This document shows, one piece after another, positions 42,089-50,768 of a stretch of 64,000 nt of DNA. Made by a program: the position numbers and the translations under genes. The first letter of the stretch is position 1, and each line of letters opens with the position of its first letter. Under the pieces are notes generated by a model. The model was not told the DNA's origin. It searched no databases and worked only from the letters and a program-made list of their open reading frames with translations. Source of the DNA: Catellatospora paridis (lineage in GTDB: Bacteria; Actinomycetota; Actinomycetes; Mycobacteriales; Micromonosporaceae). The stretch spans positions 358,591-422,590 of the forward strand of contig NZ_ML769313.1 of NCBI RefSeq assembly GCF_009720365.1. Direction: 5' to 3'.

Positions 42089-45000
42089 TTATGAGGTGTA
42101 CGCCTCGAATTCGGAGAACTGCCCGGCCGGCCAGCCGCTGTTGGCGGTGACGGTCAGCCGCAGGTGTCGCGCCGCGGCCGCCGGGAAGGTGATGGTCACC
42201 GTGTTTCCGGTGGCCGGGTCGAAGGTGTAGGTCGCGGTCGCCTTCAGGGTGTTGAAAGTGGACCCGTCGGTGCTGCCGGTGACGGCGACGGCCTGGGTGC
42301 GGGTGGCCCAGGCAGTGGCCGGCGGCAGCTTGAGCACGACCCGGCCGACCGTCTGCGCGGAGCCCAGGTCGACCTGCACCCACTGCGGGAACGCGTTGTT
42401 GTTGCTCTCCCAGTAGCTGTTGGCGTTGCCGTCCGTGACGTTGCCCGAGCCGTAGTTCTGGGTGTTGGACGACTGGCTGGTCGCCTTGTTCAGGGCCAGG
42501 TTGACGTTCGCCGCCGGGGTGCCCGTGCCGCTCAGCGTCACCGTGGCCGGGCTGTTGACCGCGCTGCTGGTGACGGTCAGGGCACCGGTGCGGGTGCCGG
42601 TCGCGGTCGGCCGGAACACCGCGGTGACCAGGCAGGACGCCCCGGCCGCGAGGGTGCTGCCGCAGTTGTTGGTCTGCGTGAAGTCACCCGTCACCGTGAT
42701 CGAGGAGACGGTCGCGGCGGCGGTGCCGCTGTTCGACACCGTGACCGTCTGGCCGGTGCTCGATCCGCCGACGGTGGTCGCCGCGAACGTGATCGCGGTG
42801 GGGGCGGCGGACACCGACGCGGTGCCGTTCGTGGTGCCGGTCCCGGTCAGCGCGACCGTCCTGGGGCTGTTGGTCGCGTTGCCGGCGATGGTCAGCGTGC
42901 CGTTGCGGACGCCGGCCGCCGTGGGGTGGAACGTGACCGTGACGGTGCAGTTCGCCCCGGGTGCGAGGGTGGCGCCGCAGGTGGTGACCAGGGTGTAGTC
43001 GCCGGTCGCGGTGATCGACGAGACGGTGGCGGTGGCGGTGCCCGTGTTGGACAGCGTGACCGTCTGCCACTCGCTGTTGTCGTTGACGGTGGTCGGCTCG
43101 AACGTCAGCGACGACGGGTTCGTCGCGAACGTGGCCGACCCGGTGCCCGTGCCGGTGGCGTACACCTCGAAGGCCGAGAGCTGGCCCGCGGGCCAGCCGG
43201 TGTTCGCGGTGATGTTGAGCCGCAGGTGGCGGGCGTTGACGGCCGGGAAGACGATGCTGACCGTGTTGCCGGTGGCCGGGTCGAAGGTGTAGCCCGTCGA
43301 CGCGACGACGGTCGAGAAGTTCGACCCGTCGAGGCTGCTCTGCACCGACAGGGTCTGCACCCGGGTCGCCCAGGCCGCCGGCGGCGGAAGCTTCAGCGTC
43401 ACCTTGCCGACGCTGGTCGACGCACCGAGGTCGACCTGGACCCACTGCGGGAACGCGTTGTTGGCGCTCTCCCAGTACGAGCCGGCGTCGGTGTCGGTGA
43501 CGTTGCCTGCCGGGTAGCCGCCCTGCGCCGAGGAGGCCGAGGTCGGCTTGCCCGCCGCGACGTTGACGGTGCCGGTCCCGGTGACGCCGGTGCCGGTGAG
43601 CTGGACCGCGATGGCGCCCTGGCCGTCGTCGCCGGTGATCGAGTAGACCGCGGACTGGGCCCCGACGGCCGACGGCGTGAAGGTGACCGTCTGGTGGATG
43701 ACGTCGCCGGGGGAGAGCTGCTGGCCCTCGGAGACGGGGGTGGTGGTGTTGAACGCGCCGACCGGCGGCGCGGCCTTGGTCAGGGTGAGGGTGATGTTGC
43801 CGGTGTTGGCGATGTCGAAGGTGTGCGTGGCGGTCTGGCCGACCGGCACCGAGCCGAACGCGACCGGGTTGGGGGTGATGGTCAGGTGCGGCGCGCCGGT
43901 GACCGCGGTGCCGGAGATGGGCACCGTCACCGCACCCGCGTTGCTGGTCACCGTCAGCGAGCCGGTCTGGTTGCCCGCGGCCGTCGGGGTGTACTTCACC
44001 GAGACCGAGACGGACGCGCCGGGGGCCAGGGTCGAGCCGTTGGCGGGGAAGCCGGTGGCGGTGAACGGCGCCGCGGGCGGGGTGGAACCGGTGATGGTGA
44101 CCGCCGAGGTGCCGGTGTTGGCGATGCTCACGCTGATCGTCTTGTTCGCGCCGGTCGGCACGGTGCCGAACGACAGCGCCGACGGCGTCGCGCCCAGGCC
44201 GGTCTGCGTGCCGGTGCCGTGCAGGTCGAATGACACGACGCCGCTGTCGGTGGTGAAGGTCAGGCTGCCGGTCGCGCCGCCGGTGCCGGTCGGGGTGAAC
44301 CGGACCGGCACGGCCAACGTCTGCCCGGTGGACAGGCTGCGCGGCAGCGCGGGCGGGGTCGCCCCGAACGGGGCCGCGGTCGTGATCGCCGAGATGGTCA
44401 CCGCGCGGGTGGCGGTCACCGTGACGGTGGCGTTGGCGGTGCTGGCGACCGCGACGTTGCCGAAGTCGGTCGGCGGGCTGTTCAGAGCCGAGGTGGTGGG
44501 CCGGCCGAAGCCGTAGATCCGGCCGTCACGGGTGCCGACGTAGACGCGGCCGTTGTCGGTGGCGGGCGTGGCGAACTTGGTGGCGGTGCCGATGGGCGCG
44601 GAGTAGCGCAGGTTCAGCCGCCCGTTGACGGGCAGCGCGTCGTACGCCCGCAGCTGGCCGTTCGCGCCGGTGGACCCGTCGCTGTAGACGACCCAGACGA
44701 TGGCGGTGCCCGAGGTGGTTCCGGTGGACGTGACGACCGGCGAGCCCGAGGTGTAGCCGAACGTCGACGAGCTGGTGCCGGCGGAGCTGAGCACGGGCAG
44801 TCCGCTGCCGTTGACGCCGTATTTCAGCGCGCGCAGGAAGCCCTGGTTCTCGACGTTGTAGACGTAGCCGCCGTCGCCGCCCCAGAACGCGGGATGGCCC
44901 CAGACGCCGTTGTACGGCCCGGCGGGTGCGCCGACCGAGGCGTCCGTGCCGCCGGGGCCCTGCGCGTTGCCGCCGAGGTTGTCGCGGTCGAGCAGGTAGA

Positions 45001-46075
45001 CGCGGCCGTCCTTGCCGGTCTGCACGAGCAGCCGCGGGTGCGCCGGGGTGCCGAACCCGGCGGGCAGCGCCATCGGGCCGCCGGAGCCGAAGTCGGTGTC
45101 GTCCTGGTCCAGCCTGGTGTTGTTGAACGGGCTGAAGAAGTCGCGGGCGGTCAGCGAGCCGTCGCCGTTGACCTGCAGCCGGATGACCGACTCGGCCAGC
45201 GTGCCGGGCGGGCTGAAACCGGGGCCGGGCGCGGGGGAGACGCCGTTGCCGGTGGCCACGATGATCCGGCCGGGGCCGTCGGAGACCAGACCGCCGCCGG
45301 ACTGCCAGATGCCGGCCATGCCGTTGGACCGGCCGGCCTCGGTCGACCAGAGCGTCGACATGGCAGGGGTGCTCGTCCGGACGCCGGCGACGTAACCGAC
45401 GTACGGGCCGTAGTCGCAGTGGCTGGCGAAGCCCGCGTAGATCACGCCGTCGAGCAGCAGCAGGCCCGGCCGCTGGGCGGCGGTACGCGGGTTGAACACG
45501 TTGGCCGGGTCGTTGGTCGGCGAGCCCTGGATGGTGACCGGCCAGCCGGCCCGTTCGACGCCGGTCGCCGGGTTGACCGAGTGCAGGTAGAAGTGGGGGT
45601 GCGCGGTGTCCGGGCCGTCATTGACCTTGGCCATGAAGTACACGGCGTTGGTCGCCGGGTCGTACACCGGAGTGCTGGTGATGCCGATGTTGGGCACCAG
45701 GTCGCCGCAGCCGATGGCCGAGGCGGGCCAGGACGGGCCGACGTTACGTGACCAGGTGACCGCGCCGGTCACCGCGTTGAGGCCGTAGACCCAGTTGTTC
45801 TCGGTGACGGCGATGACGGTGCCGGCCACGACGATCGGCTGGGCGTACACCTGGCCGTCGACCGCGGTCGAGAACAGCTGGCCGAAGTCGGCGGCCGACA
45901 CCGCCGAGGGCGCCAGGCCGGGTTCGTTCTGGTCCCAGCCGGTGCGCAGGGTGTCGACCGAGATCGTGGTCTCGTCGGCGGAGGCGTTGCGGGGCAGCAC
46001 CAGGACGGCGGCCAGGAGCAGCGTTCCTGGGAGGAGCCCGGCGAGCAATCGACGTATGCGGGTGGAGAGATGCAC
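42089..46075 (-). CDS. secreted PQQ-like beta-propeller / Ig / discoidin multidomain protein
   Basis: A 1328-residue secreted protein. Residues 1-33 form a signal peptide (R-R-L-L-A-G start, A-S-A end). Residues about 40-490 are a PQQ-type beta-propeller (W-V-Y-G-L-N-A-V-T-G-A-V-T-W, G-R-V-Y-L-L-D and similar blades). Then come three choice-of-anchor D Ig-like domains, an F5/8-type discoidin domain, two more Ig-like domains with paired Cys, and a second discoidin domain ending the protein. The two discoidin domains are close paralogues. GTG 46075 has GAGGAG six bases upstream. Likely an extracellular carbohydrate- or surface-binding protein. Confidence 0.9.
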   Translation of the reverse strand: MHLSTRIRRLLAGLLPGTLLLAAVLVLPRNASADETTISVDTLRTGWDQNEPGLAPSAVSAADFGQLFSTAVDGQVYAQPIVVAGTVIAVTENNWVYGLNAVTGAVTWSRNVGPSWPASAIGCGDLVPNIGITSTPVYDPATNAVYFMAKVNDGPDTAHPHFYLHSVNPATGVERAGWPVTIQGSPTNDPANVFNPRTAAQRPGLLLLDGVIYAGFASHCDYGPYVGYVAGVRTSTPAMSTLWSTEAGRSNGMAGIWQSGGGLVSDGPGRIIVATGNGVSPAPGPGFSPPGTLAESVIRLQVNGDGSLTARDFFSPFNNTRLDQDDTDFGSGGPMALPAGFGTPAHPRLLVQTGKDGRVYLLDRDNLGGNAQGPGGTDASVGAPAGPYNGVWGHPAFWGGDGGYVYNVENQGFLRALKYGVNGSGLPVLSSAGTSSSTFGYTSGSPVVTSTGTTSGTAIVWVVYSDGSTGANGQLRAYDALPVNGRLNLRYSAPIGTATKFATPATDNGRVYVGTRDGRIYGFGRPTTSALNSPPTDFGNVAVASTANATVTVTATRAVTISAITTAAPFGATPPALPRSLSTGQTLAVPVRFTPTGTGGATGSLTFTTDSGVVSFDLHGTGTQTGLGATPSALSFGTVPTGANKTISVSIANTGTSAVTITGSTPPAAPFTATGFPANGSTLAPGASVSVSVKYTPTAAGNQTGSLTVTSNAGAVTVPISGTAVTGAPHLTITPNPVAFGSVPVGQTATHTFDIANTGNITLTLTKAAPPVGAFNTTTPVSEGQQLSPGDVIHQTVTFTPSAVGAQSAVYSITGDDGQGAIAVQLTGTGVTGTGTVNVAAGKPTSASSAQGGYPAGNVTDTDAGSYWESANNAFPQWVQVDLGASTSVGKVTLKLPPPAAWATRVQTLSVQSSLDGSNFSTVVASTGYTFDPATGNTVSIVFPAVNARHLRLNITANTGWPAGQLSAFEVYATGTGTGSATFATNPSSLTFEPTTVNDNSEWQTVTLSNTGTATATVSSITATGDYTLVTTCGATLAPGANCTVTVTFHPTAAGVRNGTLTIAGNATNSPRTVALTGTGTTNGTASVSAAPTAITFAATTVGGSSTGQTVTVSNSGTAAATVSSITVTGDFTQTNNCGSTLAAGASCLVTAVFRPTATGTRTGALTVTSSAVNSPATVTLSGTGTPAANVNLALNKATSQSSNTQNYGSGNVTDGNANSYWESNNNAFPQWVQVDLGSAQTVGRVVLKLPPATAWATRTQAVAVTGSTDGSTFNTLKATATYTFDPATGNTVTITFPAAAARHLRLTVTANSGWPAGQFSEFEAYTS

Positions 46076-46396
46076 GACCTGCTCCTCGGTGAGGCACCGG
46101 AGACCGGCGGATCCGGATGGCCGTGGCGGCGGGCACCGTTCGGCCTGAATGGAGCGAACGGTAATCTTGTCGATACCTGGATGCAAGATACCGACATTCA
46201 TTCGAAATATTTATAGGTCAAAGCTCTCAAGATTTTGCACGACGGGCATCCGTGGCTGGCCGGGACCGTGCTGTCCGATATGTAGCGGCGTCGCTGGGAT
46301 GTGCAGCGTGAACAGGAAACGAACGTGTCGACGTAGAGGTCGTCCATAGACGAGTCCCGTTCCCTCGACAATCCGCCGTGTGGTAGGACTGTCGCC
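46076..46396. other. divergent promoter region, start of the biosynthetic cluster (321 bp)
   Basis: An AT-rich island (46180-46250) within otherwise GC-rich DNA, with an ATCTTG (46164-46169) / CAAGAT (46184-46189) inverted repeat. It must contain promoters of the discoidin protein (minus) and of the P450-led cluster (plus). No gene is seen. Confidence 0.5.
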
Positions 46397-47596
46397 ATGG
46401 ACCTGGGGATGCTCCTTTCCGAGCAGGGACGCGTGGATCCGCCCGCGCACTACGCGAGCCTGCACCGCGAGGGCGTCGCGCAGGCCGTGGACGAGAACGC
46501 GCAGGGCTTCGCCGTCGCCGTGTACGGCTTCGAGGCGGTCGGCCAGGTGCTCAAGGACTCCAGGTTCCGCCAGCTCGACGCGGCCTACCTGGACCTGCAC
46601 ACCCCACAGTGGCGGCGGCACCCCGCGCTGAGGGTGCTGCGCGACTCGATGTTCTTCACCGACGGCCCTGCCCACGACGGCGTACGGCAGATCATCGGGC
46701 GGGCCTTCACCGCGCGGCGGGTGGCCGCGCTGGAGCACGCGATGACCGACCTCACCCACCGGCTGCTCGACCGGCTGGCGCAGCTGGCCGCCGACGGGCC
46801 GGTCGAGTTCATGGGCGAGTTCGCCTACCTGCTGCCGAGCAGCGTGATGGCCGAGCTGCTGGGCGTGCCGCAGGATGACCTGGCCTGGTTCCGGCCGCGG
46901 GTGCTGGCGATCGGGGCGATCCTCGAACTCGACGGCGCGAACTGGCGCAACATGGTCCGCGCCGACGCGGCGGCCCGGGAGCTGTCGGCGTACTTCGCCG
47001 ACCTGGTCGCGCTGCGGCGCGCGGAGCCCCGCGACGACCTGATCAGCCTGCTGGCCGCCACCGATCTGGGCGACGACGCGCTCGTCGCCAACCTGATCAC
47101 CACCTTCAACGCCGGGTTCGTGACGACCACGCACCTGCTCGGCAACGGCCTGACGATGCTGCTGGAACGGCCGCAGCTGCGCGCGGAGCTGGCCGCCCAC
47201 AACGTCGGGTCCTACGTGGACGAGATGCTGCGGTTCGAGCCGCCGGTGCAGATCCTGGTCCGGTACGCGCCGGAGGACGCCGAGATCGAGGGCGTGCCCT
47301 GCCCGGCGGGCCAGGCGGTGCTCGTGATGATCGGCGCGGCGAACCGGGACCCGGCGCGGTTCACCGACCCGGACGCCTTCGACCCGGCCCGGCCCGACCC
47401 GGGGTCGCTCAGTTTCGGCTTCGGCCCGCACTACTGCCTCGGCGCGGCGCTGAGCCGCCTGGAAGGCCAGGTCGCGTTCCCGGCGCTGTTCGAAAGGTTC
47501 CCCGAGCTGGCCCTGGCACAGCAGCCCGGCAACGCGCCCAAGCCGCTGATCCTGCGGGGACACGACACGCTCACCGTCGCGTGCCATGGTGTCTGA
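46397..47596 (+). CDS. cytochrome P450, first gene of the biosynthetic cluster
   Basis: A 399-residue cytochrome P450 of the CYP105/107-like bacterial type. The I-helix has A-G-F-V-T-T-T-H-L (usual A-G-x-x-T). The E-x-x-R motif E-M-L-R is at Glu276-Arg279. The heme loop F-G-F-G-P-H-Y-C-L-G carries the Cys347 ligand. It likely oxidises the product or an intermediate of the NRPS/PKS assembly line. Electron partners (ferredoxin, reductase) are not seen nearby. It overlaps the next gene by 11 bp, so the two are coupled. Confidence 0.95.
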   Translation: MDLGMLLSEQGRVDPPAHYASLHREGVAQAVDENAQGFAVAVYGFEAVGQVLKDSRFRQLDAAYLDLHTPQWRRHPALRVLRDSMFFTDGPAHDGVRQIIGRAFTARRVAALEHAMTDLTHRLLDRLAQLAADGPVEFMGEFAYLLPSSVMAELLGVPQDDLAWFRPRVLAIGAILELDGANWRNMVRADAAARELSAYFADLVALRRAEPRDDLISLLAATDLGDDALVANLITTFNAGFVTTTHLLGNGLTMLLERPQLRAELAAHNVGSYVDEMLRFEPPVQILVRYAPEDAEIEGVPCPAGQAVLVMIGAANRDPARFTDPDAFDPARPDPGSLSFGFGPHYCLGAALSRLEGQVAFPALFERFPELALAQQPGNAPKPLILRGHDTLTVACHGV

Positions 47597-49130
47597 GGGC
47601 GACTACGTCAGGCGCGGGCTGGAGCTGTTCGCGCATCACGGCACGGCCGAGGCGATCGTGCACGGCGACCGGCGGATCACGTACGCGCAGCTGCGCGCGG
47701 GGGTGCTGGGCATGGCCGAGCGGCTGCGCGGGCACGGCGTCGCGGCGGGCTCGGCGATCGCGGTCCTGGCGGGCAACCAGCCCGAGGCCGTGTACGTGCA
47801 GCTGGCACTGCACCTGCTCGGCTGCCGCTCGGTGTGGGTGGCGCCCAACGCCCCGCCCTCGCTCAGCGCGCAGTACCTCGCGCTGGCCGAGGTGGACGGG
47901 TTCGTCTACGACGCCCGCACCCATGCCGCGCCGGGCGCGGCACTGGCCGGTCAGCTGCCGCACCTGCGGGTGCTGTGCATCGGTGCGGGCGGGACCGGAC
48001 CCGACCTGGCCGGGTCGTCCGGTGCCGCGCTGCCGCCGGCCGCCGACGCCGAGCCGCAGTCGCTGTTCCAGACCGGCGGCACGACGGGCCTGCCGAAACT
48101 GGTGCACCACCGGCACGACTTCTTCGCCGGCGTGCTCGCCGCGGCGCAGCGGCACCTGGACGCCGACGCCCCGCGGCTGCGGCAGCTGGCGGTGGCCGGC
48201 TTCTGGCACTCCAGCCAGCAGGCCGCGGGCCTGATCACCCTGTTCAGCGGCGGGCTGCTGGTGCAGCACGACGGCTTCGACGCGGGGCGGTTCCTGGCCA
48301 CCGTGCAGCGGGAGCGGATCACCGTGGCGACGCTGCCGCCGCCGATGCTGTACCAGGTGCTCGACCATCCCGACCTGGCGGGCACCGACACCGGCAGCCT
48401 GACCATGCTGTCGTGCGCGGGCAGCGCGATCGCGCCGTCCCGGCTGGCGCAGGCCATGGCGCGATTCGGGCCGGTGCTGCTGGTCGCGTACGGCATGAGC
48501 GAGGCGACGCTGCTCGCCGCGTACCCGACCGCGCAGCACGATCCGGGCCGTCCCGAGCGGCTGGCCTCGTGCGGCAGGCCGCTGCCCCCGTCCCGGGTCG
48601 AGATCCGCGACGGCGCGGGCCGGCCCGCCGCTGTCGGCGAGGTGGGGGAGGTGTGGGCGGCGGCGCGGCTGATGACCTCCGGCTACTGGGGCCGTCCCGA
48701 ACTGACCGCGCAGACGCTGGTCGACGGCTGGCTGCGCACCGGGGACGTCGGCTACTTCGACGCGGACGGCTACCTGTACCTCGTCGACCGGGCCAAGGAC
48801 ATGATCGTGACCGGCCTGACCTCGTCCAACGTGTACTCCCGCACGGTGGAGGACGTGCTGGCCGCCCATCCGGCGGTCAGTGCCGCCGCGGTGATCGGCG
48901 TGCCCGACGACGAGTGGGGCGAGGCCGTGCACGCGGTGCTCCAGCTCCATCCGGGCGTCTCGGTCGACGTCGACGAATTGCGGCAATGGTGTGTGGAGCG
49001 CCTCAATTCACTATGGGCGCCGCAGACCGCGGACATCGTGGAGCGCCTTCCACTGACCGCGCTAGGCAAGATCGACAAACGGTTGCTGCGGGAGAAATAC
49101 CTGGAAAACAGGGGTATTGTCGCGCGATAG
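47586..49130 (+). CDS. AMP-forming acyl-CoA/aryl-acid ligase
   Basis: A 514-residue adenylating enzyme (ANL family). The phosphate-binding loop T-G-G-T-T-G-L-P-K is at 163-171. The Y-G-M-S-E-A motif and G-W-L-R-T-G-D follow. The C-terminal catalytic Lys495 is in L-G-K-I-D-K. It activates a carboxylic acid as an acyl-AMP, then to CoA or a carrier protein. Stand-alone ligases of this kind supply the starter acid of NRPS/PKS lines. It is not attached to a carrier domain. Substrate cannot be read from sequence. Confidence 0.92.
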   Translation: MVSEGDYVRRGLELFAHHGTAEAIVHGDRRITYAQLRAGVLGMAERLRGHGVAAGSAIAVLAGNQPEAVYVQLALHLLGCRSVWVAPNAPPSLSAQYLALAEVDGFVYDARTHAAPGAALAGQLPHLRVLCIGAGGTGPDLAGSSGAALPPAADAEPQSLFQTGGTTGLPKLVHHRHDFFAGVLAAAQRHLDADAPRLRQLAVAGFWHSSQQAAGLITLFSGGLLVQHDGFDAGRFLATVQRERITVATLPPPMLYQVLDHPDLAGTDTGSLTMLSCAGSAIAPSRLAQAMARFGPVLLVAYGMSEATLLAAYPTAQHDPGRPERLASCGRPLPPSRVEIRDGAGRPAAVGEVGEVWAAARLMTSGYWGRPELTAQTLVDGWLRTGDVGYFDADGYLYLVDRAKDMIVTGLTSSNVYSRTVEDVLAAHPAVSAAAVIGVPDDEWGEAVHAVLQLHPGVSVDVDELRQWCVERLNSLWAPQTADIVERLPLTALGKIDKRLLREKYLENRGIVAR

Positions 49131-49196
49131 AGCGCGCTCTGGCATATCTGTGACAGCAACTATCAGTGCGAGTATTTCCATGTGACAATGGCTTCC

Positions 49197-49216
49197 GCGA
49201 AGGACGGGGCCTTCGC
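49197..49216 (+). terminator. short hairpin between ligase and panD genes
   Basis: GCGAAGG (49197-49203) and CCTTCGC (49210-49216) with a 6-base loop. It may attenuate transcription into panD or mark a promoter boundary. There is no T-tract. Confidence 0.4.
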
Positions 49217-49266
49217 TGTCGAACCCCCACTCGGACGTGTTCGTGTCATCGGAGGCTGCGCGGAAT

Positions 49267-49638
49267 ATGTACCGCACCATGCTCAAGTCCAAGGTCCACC
49301 GGGCCACCGTCACCCAGGCCGAGCTGCACTACGTCGGCTCGCTGACGCTGGACCCCGACCTGATGGACGCCGCCGACCTGCTCCCCGGTGAACTCATCCA
49401 CGTCCTGGACGTCACCAACGGGGCCAGGCTCGAGACATACGTCATCGAGGGTGTGCGGGGCAGCGGCGTGGTCTGTGTCAACGGCGCGGCCGCGCACCTG
49501 ATCCACCCGGGCGACCTGGTCATCATCGCGGCGTACGCGCTCATGACCGACGACGAGGCGCGCGACGCCAAGCCGAAGGTCGTCTTCGTCGACGAGGCCA
49601 ACCGCATCGCCTCGGTGCACAGCGATCCCGCCGTCTGA
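49267..49638 (+). CDS. panD: aspartate 1-decarboxylase (pyruvoyl-type)
   Basis: A 123-residue proenzyme that cleaves itself at Gly24-Ser25 to create a pyruvoyl cofactor and converts L-aspartate to beta-alanine. The cleavage site Y-V-G-S (residues 22-25) and the conserved [10 protein letters not shown] start are present. V-N-G-A-A-A-H and H-P-G-D-L-V-I-I complete the family match. GGAGG lies 11 bases before ATG 49267. Normally this enzyme serves pantothenate synthesis. Here, inside a biosynthetic operon and without panB/panC, it more likely supplies beta-alanine as a building block. This is inference. Confidence 0.93.
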   Translation: MYRTMLKSKVHRATVTQAELHYVGSLTLDPDLMDAADLLPGELIHVLDVTNGARLETYVIEGVRGSGVVCVNGAAAHLIHPGDLVIIAAYALMTDDEARDAKPKVVFVDEANRIASVHSDPAV

Positions 49639-49641
49639 GCC

Positions 49642-50733
49642 ATGACTAACCGGCACCACATCGCCGTCGTCGGCAGCGGCGCGCTGGCGACCTCGATCTG
49701 CGAGTCGCTGGCCTCGCTCGCGCCGCCGCTCGGCGCGCTGAACGCGGCCCCGATCGAGGTCACCGTGCTCGCCCGCAACCCCGACGCGGTGGCGGTGATC
49801 GCCCGGCAGTGCCGGGCCCGGGCCGCCGTCGCCGGCACGGCGATCAGCTTCACCGGCGAACGGCTCGGCGACGAGACCGCCACCCTGGCCCGGCTGCAGC
49901 CGACCTACCTGGTGTGCTGCGCGTCCGCGCAGTCGCCGTACGAGAAGGTGCACCGGCCGTCGCCGTGGACCGCGCTGACCGCCGCGGCCGGGTTCGGGGC
50001 GACGCTGCCGCTGCAGGCCACCGTCGCGGTGCGGCTGGCCCGCGCGATCGGCACGGCCAGCCCGCACACCGCGCTGATCAACGGCTGCTTCCCCGACGCG
50101 GTCAACCCGCTGCTGGCCGCCATGGGGCTGCCGGTGCTCTGCGGCATCGGCAACGTCGCCACCCTGGCGGCCTGCCTGCAGGCGGCGCTGGGGCTGCCCG
50201 ACCAGCGCCGCCTCGCGGTGCTCGGCCACCACGCGCACCTCGACGCCCCGGACGATCCGGGCGACGACGTGCTGGCGTGGCGCGACGGCAGGCCGGTGTC
50301 CGGGGTGTCGGCGCTGCTGGCACCCGACCGGGCCCTGCCGCGTCCGGCGCTCAACGCGATCGCCGGGCACGCCGCGGCACGCCTGCTCATCGACCTGCTG
50401 TCGGGCGCGGAGGTGTACACCAGCCTGCCCGGACCGCTCGGCCTGCCCGGCGGCTACCCGGTCCGGCTGGCCGACGGCGGCCTCGCGCTGAACCTGCCGG
50501 GGTTCAGCCCGGCGGAGGCGATCGAGTGGAACGTGCGCGCCGGCCGCCGGGACGGGATCGAGCTCGGCGGCGGCCGCGTCCGGCACCTGCCGGCGGCGGT
50601 CTCCGCCCTGGAGCCCCACCTGCCCGAGCTGGCGCAGGGCTGGGACGCCACCGACTACGACGCGGTGCAGGACCTGTTCCGCGTGCTGCGCCGACGGCTG
50701 CGGGCCACGAGCCCGCGCCCGGCACTCATCTGA
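49642..50733 (+). CDS. NAD-dependent dehydrogenase, LDH/MDH-like fold
   Basis: A 363-residue oxidoreductase with an N-terminal Rossmann motif (A-V-V-G-S-G-A-L-A-T-S). The mid-region N-G-C-F-P-D-A-V-N-P-L-L and G-I-G-N-V-A-T-L correspond to the N-P-x-D and G-x-G-T segments of lactate/malate dehydrogenases, and G-H-H-A-H to the catalytic His loop. Overall similarity is remote, and the usual substrate-binding Arg residues are not obvious. It begins three bases after panD. It may reduce or oxidise a keto/hydroxy acid used by the assembly line (inference). Confidence 0.65.
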   Translation: MTNRHHIAVVGSGALATSICESLASLAPPLGALNAAPIEVTVLARNPDAVAVIARQCRARAAVAGTAISFTGERLGDETATLARLQPTYLVCCASAQSPYEKVHRPSPWTALTAAAGFGATLPLQATVAVRLARAIGTASPHTALINGCFPDAVNPLLAAMGLPVLCGIGNVATLAACLQAALGLPDQRRLAVLGHHAHLDAPDDPGDDVLAWRDGRPVSGVSALLAPDRALPRPALNAIAGHAAARLLIDLLSGAEVYTSLPGPLGLPGGYPVRLADGGLALNLPGFSPAEAIEWNVRAGRRDGIELGGGRVRHLPAAVSALEPHLPELAQGWDATDYDAVQDLFRVLRRRLRATSPRPALI

Positions 50734-50768
50734 CCGAACCATCGAGCCGACCTCACGAAGGAGCAACG

